From NCBI GenBank assembly GCA_017861355.1, contig JAGFXQ010000130.1, positions 1 to 8,773 of the forward strand: 8,773 bases of DNA, given 5' to 3'. Source of the stretch: Bacillota bacterium (GTDB lineage Bacteria > Bacillota > Clostridia > Lachnospirales > Lachnospiraceae). The notes below the pieces were generated by a model. That model saw only the letters and a list, made by a program, of their open reading frames with translations, ran no database searches and was not told where the DNA came from. Shown here piece by piece: positions 1-5,084 of the stretch. The position numbers and the translations under genes are program-made. The first letter of the stretch is position 1. Every line of letters begins with the position of its first letter.

Positions 1-3
1 TGA

Positions 4-96
4 TATTTCCGAAGATGGTTGAAATGGGGATATCTGGGCTATAATAGCAACGATTATACGAAGCTTTTACTTGAAATCTATCGGGATAATAGGTAA
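4..96 (+). other. Possible C-terminal tail of an upstream coding region
   Basis: Frame 1 reads 30 codons to a TAA at 94-96. The peptide is rich in aromatic and basic residues (starting YFRRWLKWGYLGY and ending EIYRDNR), which looks more like a protein C-terminus than noise. However, the frame opens with a TGA at 1-3 and has no ATG, so it would have to be a frameshifted or decayed gene end, or chance. Its last codons overlap the -35 box of the next gene's promoter. I do not recognise a family. Confidence 0.2.
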
Positions 97-99
97 AAT
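71..99 (+). promoter_or_regulatory. Sigma-A-type promoter for the phosphatase-rlmH genes
   Basis: TTGAAA at 71-76, a 17-nt spacer and TAAAAT at 94-99 form a near-consensus vegetative promoter. Transcription would begin near 106, about 75 nt before the ATG at 182. A second TTGAAA (19-24)/TATAAT (40-45) pair lies upstream, but its 15-nt spacer is short. The TTG of the first -35 box also opens a longer reading frame, which is therefore unlikely to be the true translation start. Confidence 0.55.
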
Positions 100-181
100 A
101 GAGATAGAGTTTTGTTTGCCGATGGATAGGGTCTTAGAACTACCGGGTTACATACTTATGACACTGAAGCGGGAGAAAGCT

Positions 182-769
182 ATGCGTATTGGATTATTAA
201 GACACTTTAAGGTGAACTGTCCACATAAAAGAATGATGACCTCAGAGGAGTTCCGTGAATGGTCGGAGAAATATGAGGTTTCCAAAGTAGTTAAAAAGAA
301 AGTTGAAATGTATGGAATTGAATGGGATATTTGTTATGCCAGTGATCTTCCGCGTGCAATTACCACCGCAGAGGAAGTGTATAGCGGAAATCTGATGATT
401 GATAAATTATTACGAGAAGTGGATAATGCACCATTTATACATATAGAGAGATTTCGGCTACCCTTTGAGATCTGGCATATCTGCGGACGATTGGCCTGGT
501 ACTTCAAATCAAAAAGCCAGCCGGAGACAATCGTCGATACGAAGAGACGAATTAACGCATTTCTGGATCGCATCGACTGGTCACAGGAAAACATCTTGAT
601 TGTTTTTCATGGATTTATGCTTTATAACTTTCAGAAGGAACTCCGTAAGCGGGGTTTTGTCGGTGAAAAATTAAAAATAGTGAAGAATGGTGTGCTCTAC
701 GAATATATGCGGGAAGAAGAGCAGAAGGAAATAATCGAGAATGAAAGTAACGCTGATTTGTGTGGGTAA
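182..769 (+). CDS. Histidine phosphatase family protein (phosphoglycerate-mutase-like)
   Basis: Predicted 195-residue cytoplasmic phosphohydrolase of the histidine phosphatase (branch 1, PGAM/SixA-like) superfamily. The catalytic pieces are in order: an R7-H8 phospho-acceptor motif in IGLLRHF, the second arginine R58 in ASDLPRA followed by TTAE, a likely acid E79 in LLREVD, and the second histidine H143 in IVFHG. The family removes phosphate through a phosphohistidine intermediate. The substrate cannot be told from sequence. I chose ATG 182 because the RH motif then sits at the N-terminus as usual, a GGGAG ribosome site lies 6 nt upstream, and the in-frame extension back to TTG 71 overlaps the promoter and looks non-coding. 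The 3' end overlaps rlmH by 29 nt in another frame, so the two are probably co-transcribed. Confidence 0.85.
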   Translation: MRIGLLRHFKVNCPHKRMMTSEEFREWSEKYEVSKVVKKKVEMYGIEWDICYASDLPRAITTAEEVYSGNLMIDKLLREVDNAPFIHIERFRLPFEIWHICGRLAWYFKSKSQPETIVDTKRRINAFLDRIDWSQENILIVFHGFMLYNFQKELRKRGFVGEKLKIVKNGVLYEYMREEEQKEIIENESNADLCG

Positions 770-1220
770 ATTAAAGGAAAAATATCTGACCCAAGGGGTG
801 GAGGAATATATGAAGCGTCTCGGCAGATATTGTAACCTGGAAATCGTAGAATTAGCGGACGAGAAGACTCCGGATAATGCCAGTGCTGTTATGGAAGAGA
901 TGATTAAGAAGAAGGAAGGCGAACGGATTCTCAAAGCCTTGAAGGAGGATTCCTATTGCATCGCTTTGGCGATTGAGGGATTTATGCTGTCCTCAACCGA
1001 CCTGGCGGAAAAGATAGATACTCTTGGAGTAAACGGCGTCAGCCACATCAGCTTTATTATCGGAGGATCCCTGGGGTTATCGGATGAAGTGTTGAAAAGA
1101 GCAGATTATAAACTGAGCTTTTCCAAAATGACGTTTCCGCATCAGCTAATGCGAATGATTCTGGTAGAGCAGATCTATCGTTCCTATCGGATTATCAGCA
1201 ATCAACCTTACCATAAGTAA
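741..1220 (+). CDS. rlmH: 23S rRNA (pseudouridine(1915)-N3)-methyltransferase RlmH
   Basis: This 159-residue protein has the standard full length for RlmH. RlmH is a SPOUT-class (trefoil-knot) enzyme that uses S-adenosylmethionine to methylate N3 of pseudouridine 1915 in helix 69 of 23S rRNA on assembled 70S ribosomes. Visible hallmarks are the N-terminal MKVTLICVGKLKEKYL, the SAM-binding knot segment IIGGSLGLSDEV from about residue 106, the HQLMRMILVEQIYRSYRI helix, and the conserved C-terminal NQPYHK. An AGAAGGAA ribosome site at 723-730 lies inside the end of the upstream phosphatase gene, 10 nt before the ATG. The 29-nt overlap suggests a bicistronic message and perhaps translational coupling. 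Nothing indicates decay. Confidence 0.97.
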   Translation: MKVTLICVGKLKEKYLTQGVEEYMKRLGRYCNLEIVELADEKTPDNASAVMEEMIKKKEGERILKALKEDSYCIALAIEGFMLSSTDLAEKIDTLGVNGVSHISFIIGGSLGLSDEVLKRADYKLSFSKMTFPHQLMRMILVEQIYRSYRIISNQPYHK

Positions 1221-1309
1221 GGTGTAGTGATAGAAGTATGATTGATAAATGTATTGTTTGCAGTTACTTATTGTAGCTTTGTTTCATCAAAAAGAGGAGG
1301 AAATGACGC

Positions 1310-1789
1310 ATGAATACAATTGATTTTGCGATCAGCATGGAGTTGGAAGGACAGAAGTATTATTCGGACTTAGCCGAATTAAACATGGATAATGAGCTCC
1401 ACAAAGTTTTTCTATTGTTGGCTGACTCCGAAAAGCAGCATGCCAATCTTTTGAAAAAGTATAAGAAGAAAGAAGCTTTGAATTTAGAGGATCAATTTAT
1501 CCGTCCGGAGTTCAAATCAGTATTCAAGGATTTAAAACATTTTCGGAAGGAGCATTCTTCAAAGCAGCTGGATGCATATCGTATCGCTTGTGAGCAGGAG
1601 GAAAAAAGCATTCAGTTATATAAAGATATGAAAGCCAAGGCCGAAAACGTACTGGAAGAGGAAATCTTTGATTATCTGATACGCCAAGAGGAGGAACATC
1701 TGATTTTATTTGAAGAGTTGGTTAAAATGGTAACCCGCCCGGAGGAGTGGGTTGAGTCTGCCGAGTTTGGTATTCGTGAAGATTACTAA
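1310..1789 (+). CDS. Ferritin-like diiron domain protein (rubrerythrin-type, no rubredoxin domain)
   Basis: Predicted 159-residue four-helix-bundle protein of the ferritin/rubrerythrin superfamily. Two diiron-binding half-sites are visible. The first is a glutamate in SMELEGQKYY (E11/E13) plus E41-x-x-H44 in DSEKQHANLL. The second is glutamates in ACEQEEKSIQLY (E95/E98) plus E127-x-x-H130 in RQEEEHLILFEEL. There is no CxxC rubredoxin module, so it is a 'sulerythrin-like' short form. Relatives in anaerobes are linked to peroxide/oxygen detoxification or iron handling; the exact reaction here is unknown. It has a very strong AGAGGAGG ribosome site 9 nt before the ATG. It sits 89 nt after rlmH without a terminator between, and ends at an intrinsic terminator. 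A weak TTGATA (1242-1247) box may mark its own promoter, but no convincing -10 follows. Confidence 0.88.
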   Translation: MNTIDFAISMELEGQKYYSDLAELNMDNELHKVFLLLADSEKQHANLLKKYKKKEALNLEDQFIRPEFKSVFKDLKHFRKEHSSKQLDAYRIACEQEEKSIQLYKDMKAKAENVLEEEIFDYLIRQEEEHLILFEELVKMVTRPEEWVESAEFGIREDY

Positions 1790-1846
1790 GAAGAACAGAT
1801 CACTTGAATGATTGATAGAGTGATTTTTATGTAGTAGATATAAAAG

Positions 1847-1900
1847 GAAGAAAGCTTCTGCGATAGATCAATGTGATTTATGCAGAAGCTTTCTTCTTTT
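1847..1900 (+). terminator. Intrinsic terminator after the ferritin-like gene
   Basis: A perfect 15-bp inverted repeat (1847-1861 with 1882-1896; arm GAAGAAAGCTTCTGC) encloses a 20-nt loop and is followed by TTTTCT. The stem can extend with G-T and A-T pairs into the flanking A and T runs. It lies 58 nt after the ferritin-like stop codon. The short T run on the opposite strand (CTTTTATAT) means it might also stop transcription arriving from the minus-strand decayed gene. Confidence 0.85.
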
Positions 1901-1926
1901 CTAAAAATTAGTATTATTGATTTGGA

Positions 1927-2274
1927 TCAGGGATTCAATATTAGCCGGAGGCTATTCTTTATTTTCATTTTTGTGATATCCTTCCCGGCGGTACTTACGA
2001 TTTTACCGGAGTCACTTAATTGCTTAATCTGTTCCCTGGACAAACCAAGCTGTTTGACCAATAGTCTGTCAAGACGGAGAGGGAAGGAGAAAGTACAAAG
2101 GATATCTACCTCAGAGATCTGAGTCAGCTCACGGTATACAACCGCATCACCGGATACATCGTAATTAATATTTTCATAATTAGTATTTGCCTTGTTTCTC
2201 GACAGAGTTGCTTAATCAATATTATGCTGTCTGAGGGAAAGAGCTAATTGTCGTTGTTGAGAAAGCAGGTTCAT
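1927..2274 (-). pseudogene. Decayed gene with S4-like C-terminal domain (DUF1062-like), in-frame stop
   Basis: On the minus strand one frame runs from ATG 2274-2272 to TGA 1929-1927 (115 codons before the stop), interrupted by a single TAA at 2214-2212. The readable part after the TAA includes NYENINYDVSGDAVVYRELT and then RLDRLLVKQLGLSREQIKQL followed by SDSGKIV, which looks like an S4-type RNA-binding fold. Zinc-ribbon DUF1062 proteins, as I recall them, end this way, but the expected N-terminal cysteine ribbon is absent. This is therefore a 5'-truncated, nonsense-mutated remnant. No ATG follows the TAA before the last 20 codons. Its ATG overlaps the stop of the upstream kinase gene as ATGA. 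The coding identity is fairly sure; the DUF1062 name is from memory and tentative. Confidence 0.6.
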
Positions 2275-3173
2275 TTCCTAGACCTTTGCATGTTTTTCAC
2301 CGCCTTAAGTGTCGGCAGATTTTCTGCCAACGGGTACACCTGACATGCACATGCTGCAATAGCACAGGAGAAATCCACGATCTCATCATCGCTCATTCCC
2401 ATATATAATCCATACAGACAGCCTGACCTAAAGGTATCACCTGCACCCAGAGTTGAAAGTGCTTTAACGTGAAAAGGTTCCATTTGCTTTATCACTCCGC
2501 CTCGCCCGTAAAGCACCTTATGTGACCCGAAGGTAAAAATGTACAGGCCGTTGCCCTCAGCCATATATTTATTCAATAGCACTTCATGATCTTCACCAGG
2601 ATATGCTACTGACAGAAATTCATCTGAAATTGCTGCTACTGCACAATGCTTTGCAAGATAACTGTCATAGCCGCAATCAATTGTCACATATGGCTTGCTG
2701 TGCTTCACAGCATATTCTGCGGTCTTTCTTGAGCCCTCATCCTGAAAAGGATCAATAGAGACAATTCTTGCAATCGCAACATCTTCTTCACAAGGCATAT
2801 TGAAAACTTCCTTAAATCTTTTTGGAATACTTCCAAAAGGACCTATACAGTTTCTTGTATTGTTGATTCTATCTATGTATACGTAATCATGAAAGCCTTC
2901 AAAATCGTCTCGAACTGTCAGTGCGCTCAAATCGGCGTCTGTATTTTGAAAAAATTTCTCCAATATCGGCATTGTGTAGGTTCCTTGATGATATCCGTCA
3001 CCCTTTACCGGGATGCCATAAGAAGCAAGAATCGCCATGGCGACACCTGTTTCTCCTCCGATATGAGTATGGTGTTCCACATACTCTGCATATTGATTCC
3101 CATCCGGAAATTCTCCTTCTAGTATGAAAGAATCAGTTGCTAATATTGAGCCGTACAAGTAGATATTATTCAT
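2271..3173 (-). CDS. PfkB-family carbohydrate (ribokinase-like) kinase
   Basis: This 300-residue protein has the usual length for the PfkB/ribokinase family, which transfers the ATP gamma-phosphate to a sugar or nucleoside hydroxyl in the cytoplasm. Seen here are an N-terminal substrate-site region (ATDSFILEGEFPDG), a GG-containing first signature near residue 39 (IGGETGVAMAILASYG), and the C-terminal anion-hole/catalytic signature STLGAGDTFRSG with the catalytic base D246. Two positions depart from the usual pattern: the first Asp of DTxGAGD is Ser240, and the Asn common in GGxxxN is not present. The substrate cannot be assigned. A perfect AGGAGG lies 9 nt upstream of the ATG. The gene follows the CD3324-type gene by 114 nt on the same strand and runs into the decayed gene through an ATGA overlap, so these may have formed one transcript. 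Confidence 0.88.
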   Translation of the reverse strand: MNNIYLYGSILATDSFILEGEFPDGNQYAEYVEHHTHIGGETGVAMAILASYGIPVKGDGYHQGTYTMPILEKFFQNTDADLSALTVRDDFEGFHDYVYIDRINNTRNCIGPFGSIPKRFKEVFNMPCEEDVAIARIVSIDPFQDEGSRKTAEYAVKHSKPYVTIDCGYDSYLAKHCAVAAISDEFLSVAYPGEDHEVLLNKYMAEGNGLYIFTFGSHKVLYGRGGVIKQMEPFHVKALSTLGAGDTFRSGCLYGLYMGMSDDEIVDFSCAIAACACQVYPLAENLPTLKAVKNMQRSRK

Positions 3174-3287
3174 AGTAAATTACCTCCTCGAATTATGATT
3201 ATCTTTGGTATGAATACTTTCTTCGAATGTTTTTTACCTTTTATACTTCCATAGCATACTATATTTGCCTAAACTACTTAAGACATA

Positions 3288-3578
3288 TCATTGACAACAA
3301 CATTGGTTCTTGTTTCTTTCCTTCAATAATATCCGTTGGATACTCTTTAGAGAGAGGTAGTACTCATCTGCAAGAGTTATAGCACTGACACCGGAGGTAT
3401 ACTTGTGATGGATTTCTTCATCTCTTTGTTTCAACTGCTTCTTGATCGCAGTATTTGCTCCCCATTCCTTATGGTTTTCCGATTTCTTAGGGATATAGAG
3501 ATATTGACCCTGTGCATATTCCTGCAATAGTTCCAGCAGCTCTCGTGGTAGTATTAACTCAGCTTTCTGATAGCTCAT
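3288..3578 (-). CDS. CD3324-type small helix-turn-helix protein
   Basis: This 96-residue protein matches the layout of the CD3324 family of clostridia: MSYQKAELILPRELLELLQEY, then the YLYIPKKSENHKEWG segment, a basic helix (KKQLKQRDEEIHHKY) and a C-terminal helix-turn-helix (about residues 62-88, ITLADEYYLSLKSIQRIL). The HTH resembles Mor/sigma-region-4-like DNA-binding helices, so a regulatory role is likely, but no target is known to me. The protein ends in NQCCCQ; three consecutive cysteines form an unusual tail. The start is fixed by AAGGAGGAG at 3583-3591 with a 6-nt gap. A perfect 11-bp inverted repeat lies 35 nt upstream. The PfkB kinase gene follows in the same direction. Confidence 0.8.
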   Translation of the reverse strand: MSYQKAELILPRELLELLQEYAQGQYLYIPKKSENHKEWGANTAIKKQLKQRDEEIHHKYTSGVSAITLADEYYLSLKSIQRILLKERNKNQCCCQ

Positions 3579-3612
3579 TTTGCTCCTCCTTATGATTTGT
3601 TCTCAGGATTGG

Positions 3613-3658
3613 GCAAAGGCTATTTCACATTTATATTATTTTCTGCGATAGCCTTTGC
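3613..3658. repeat. 11-bp perfect inverted repeat upstream of the CD3324-type gene
   Basis: GCAAAGGCTAT (3613-3623) pairs perfectly with ATAGCCTTTGC (3648-3658) around a 24-nt A/T-rich loop, extendable by one G-T pair on each side. On the plus strand a T5 run follows only 7 nt later, so it is a poor terminator; on the minus strand no T run follows. Its place just before the HTH gene fits an operator or a 5'-leader hairpin for that gene. A separate small palindrome (GATTAC-G-GTAATC, 3718-3730) lies further upstream. Otherwise the 285-bp gap 3579-3863 shows no gene. Confidence 0.4.
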
Positions 3659-3770
3659 TACGCATTTTTAACGATGTCCATCATATAGAGACGATGCTCC
3701 TTTCATGCAGTAGACACGATTACGGTAATCTATGCCTAGATCCAAGTGTCTGAAGTGTTTTTGAATAAAA

Positions 3771-3823
3771 AGCAACAAAAAGAAGACATGATAACGGCGG
3801 GCCGAAGCTGCCTATATCATGTC
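3771..3823 (-). terminator. Intrinsic terminator of the cold-shock gene
   Basis: Read on the minus strand, GACATGATA (complement of 3815-3823) pairs with TATCATGTC (complement of 3785-3793), with an inner GGC/GCC extension closing a small loop. The right arm is followed by TTCTTTTTGTTG and a further T5 run. It begins about 40 nt after the cold-shock protein stop codon and points in the right direction. Confidence 0.75.
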
Positions 3824-3863
3824 CTCATGGTTAATCCGCTAGGATAAAATTCGCTTAATTACA

Positions 3864-4067
3864 TTATGCGATAGTAACGTTAACTGCCTGCATACCACGC
3901 TGACCTTTTTCTAAGTCAAATGTAACCTTCTGGCCTTCTTCTAATGTCTTGAAGCCGTTGGAAGCGATACCAGAGAAATGTACAAATACATCTTCTCCAC
4001 CGTTATCGTTTGTGATAAATCCGAAACCCTTTTGTGCGTTAAACCATTTTACTGTACCCTTGTTCAT
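3864..4067 (-). CDS. cspA: Cold-shock protein, CspA/CspB family
   Basis: This 67-residue single cold-shock domain (OB-fold) protein binds single-stranded RNA/DNA, melts secondary structure, and in its family acts as an RNA chaperone and antiterminator. Both nucleic-acid motifs are intact: RNP1 KGFGFI (residues 13-18) and RNP2 VFVHF (27-31), preceded by the canonical KWFNAQ. The start is set by GGAGGTA at 4074-4080 and the conserved MNKGTVKWFN opening. A 36-residue in-frame extension to 4175 would translate an inverted repeat and is not credible. The gene is monocistronic, with its own terminator 40 nt downstream. A long leader carries a striking hairpin plus T-run (4111-4169), suggesting control by attenuation or leader structure. 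Which csp paralogue it is cannot be told. Confidence 0.95.
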   Translation of the reverse strand: MNKGTVKWFNAQKGFGFITNDNGGEDVFVHFSGIASNGFKTLEEGQKVTFDLEKGQRGMQAVNVTIA

Positions 4068-4110
4068 AAGAGATACCTCCATAATAATATTATTAATGTA
4101 TTTCATGTTT

Positions 4111-4169
4111 AAAAAAATCACATATTTTTGTAAGTCATCAAAGGTGTAATGACTTACAAAAATATGTGA
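4111..4169 (-). terminator. Perfect 21-bp hairpin with T7 tract in the csp leader
   Basis: Positions 4118-4138 and 4149-4169 are perfectly complementary over 21 bp around a 10-nt loop. The left arm begins TCACATATTTTTG. On the minus strand the right arm is followed at once by seven T residues (4117-4111), giving a textbook intrinsic terminator in that direction only. It lies 43 nt before the cold-shock ATG. It could be the terminator for transcripts coming from the amidase gene, or an attenuator inside the cold-shock leader if the promoter lies at 4199-4227. Confidence 0.75.
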
Positions 4170-4198
4170 GATCATACATGACTATTTAATACTTTTAT

Positions 4199-4227
4199 AG
4201 CTTACCACAAAAAAATAATTTTGTAAA
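4199..4227 (-). promoter_or_regulatory. Candidate promoter for the cold-shock gene
   Basis: On the minus strand TTTACA (4227-4222) is followed after 17 nt by TAAGCT (4204-4199). The -35 is good. The -10 keeps only the three most conserved bases. Predicted start is near 4192, upstream of the leader hairpin, giving a leader of roughly 125 nt. I found no better -35/-10 pair between the hairpin and the ATG. Confidence 0.35.
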
Positions 4228-4294
4228 GACTAGTTTTTAAAATTGTAAAAATTATTCAATAATATTGGTAAATAATGTGCAATGTATAACATAG

Positions 4295-4334
4295 AAGCCG
4301 ACAACTGTGTGAGTACTCGCATAGTAGCCGGCTT
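4295..4334 (-). terminator. Weak terminator-like hairpin after the amidase gene
   Basis: AAGCCG (4295-4300) pairs with CGGCTT (4329-4334), extended by a G-U pair, a G-C pair, one mismatch and two more pairs. The apex contains the palindrome GAGTACTC (4311-4318). It starts 10 nt after the amidase stop codon, the expected place for a terminator, but the following minus-strand sequence CTATGTTATAC is a poor U-tract. Confidence 0.35.
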
Positions 4335-4344
4335 ACGACTGTCA

Positions 4345-4914
4345 TTAAGCAAATCCGAAATATTTTAGAATCCCTTGGTAGATGCCATAAGCAAACTGAT
4401 ATTGCATATCTCTCAGCTTTTGTGCATCGGAAGCATTCGTAAGATAACCGAGCTCGATCAACAAGGAAGTCATTTGCGTTCTCCTGAGTACAAATAAGCT
4501 TGGATTCAATCGAATCCCATTATTCCGGGTACCGACCGCTTGGGTAATTCCATCCATGATTCGCTGTGCCAACCACTGTGCCTGAGTACCTAATTTGTAA
4601 AGATAAATTTCGGTACCATTGACCGCCGGATTGGGATTGGAATTACAGTGGATGCTTATAAAGTAGTCTGCCGGCCAGGAATTAGCCATCTGGACTCTCT
4701 CCGCTAAGCTGGAGGCATTGGTGGTACCGAGTACGGTGGTGGGAGTTGGCCTGGATAAACGTGCCTCGAATCGCGGATCCTTATTTAACATATCAGCCAG
4801 ATATACACCTACTTGATAGGTAATATCCTGCTCCATCAGACCGTTGCCTGTTGCTCCTGCATTATGAGATCCGGTTGGATTGTGCCCCTGATCAATAAAA
4901 ATACGAATAGGCAA
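4345..4914 (-). CDS. N-acetylmuramoyl-L-alanine amidase (Amidase_3, Zn-dependent)
   Basis: Predicted 189-residue peptidoglycan hydrolase that cleaves the amide bond between N-acetylmuramic acid and L-alanine. The zinc ligands and catalytic residues of Amidase_3 are visible: H11 in IFIDQGHNP, E28 in GLMEQDITY, H89 in SIHCNSNP and the catalytic E154 in IELGYLTN. It is a bare catalytic domain with no cell-wall-binding repeats and no signal peptide, so export or lysis-mediated release is unexplained. I prefer the TTG start at 4914: AAAGGAAG lies 7 nt upstream, and the protein then begins PIRIFIDQGHN after the initiator, as in related clostridial amidases. The longer ATG start at 4947 would lie at or before the likely transcription start. 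The gene is divergent from the sensor operon, sharing the upstream region. Confidence 0.9.
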   Translation of the reverse strand: MPIRIFIDQGHNPTGSHNAGATGNGLMEQDITYQVGVYLADMLNKDPRFEARLSRPTPTTVLGTTNASSLAERVQMANSWPADYFISIHCNSNPNPAVNGTEIYLYKLGTQAQWLAQRIMDGITQAVGTRNNGIRLNPSLFVLRRTQMTSLLIELGYLTNASDAQKLRDMQYQFAYGIYQGILKYFGFA

Positions 4915-4945
4915 AAAAACACTTCCTTTCCATATTACTATTAAC

Positions 4946-4974
4946 ACTATATTCGATTCAGATCAAGTTGTTAC
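4946..4974 (-). promoter_or_regulatory. Candidate promoter for the amidase gene
   Basis: On the minus strand GTAACA (4974-4969), 17 nt, then TATAGT (4951-4946). Predicted start near 4939 lies about 25 nt before the TTG start and downstream of the alternative ATG at 4947. A second pair, TTGATC/TAATAG, overlaps it and is weaker. Confidence 0.35.
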
Positions 4975-4984
4975 ACATTTTATA

Positions 4985-5013
4985 TAGCAATCATACATTT
5001 GCCATGCTATAAT
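4985..5013 (+). promoter_or_regulatory. Extended -10 promoter for the sensor operon
   Basis: TATAAT at 5008-5013 is preceded by TG at 5005-5006, a perfect extended -10 element (TGCTATAAT). The -35 (TAGCAA, 4985-4990, 17-nt spacing) is poor, which extended -10 promoters tolerate. Transcription should start near 5020, about 65 nt before the ATG at 5085. A weak -35 is consistent with an activated promoter. Confidence 0.6.
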
Positions 5014-5026
5014 CAGATTATTAAGC

Positions 5027-5057
5027 AATCGAAAGCATGTTTTACGGACTTTCGATT
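5027..5057. repeat. 9-bp inverted repeat in the sensor-operon leader (operator candidate)
   Basis: AATCGAAAG (5027-5035) and CTTTCGATT (5049-5057) are perfect inverted copies with 13 nt between. The arm centres are 22 bp apart, about two helical turns. It lies just after the predicted transcription start and before the preferred start codon, so it can be a DNA operator or an mRNA hairpin. There is no T-run, so it is not a terminator. Confidence 0.45.
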
Positions 5058-5084
5058 ATCATGAAAAAGATGAGGTTCATTACG

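Noticed and set aside
71..181. N-terminal extension of the histidine phosphatase from TTG 71
   Set aside because: The TTG is the -35 box of a good promoter, the extension has no family resemblance, and the RH motif belongs at the N-terminus as given by ATG 182.
1880..2122. Plus-strand frame of 80 codons
   Set aside because: It lies opposite the decayed minus-strand gene, begins inside the terminator arm, and its protein is low-complexity and unlike any family.
3624..3680. Tiny minus-strand peptide (MDIVKNA, with a frame-shifted continuation VAKAIAENNINVK)
   Set aside because: The in-frame peptide is only 8 codons and the continuation needs a frameshift. It overlaps the inverted repeat, so chance is more likely.
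3579..3863. Possible small RNA or riboswitch in the gap before the CD3324-type gene
   Set aside because: Only a palindrome and the csp terminator are supported; no riboswitch core motif is recognisable.
4068..4175. 36-residue N-terminal extension of the cold-shock protein
   Set aside because: It would translate the leader hairpin; the ribosome site GGAGGTA and the conserved MNKGTVKWFN start point to 4067.
5037..5084. Longer start of the binding-protein sensor at ATG 5037
   Set aside because: No ribosome site, and the codon lies in the loop of an inverted repeat close to the transcription start. ATG 5061 and 5070 are possible but less supported than 5085.
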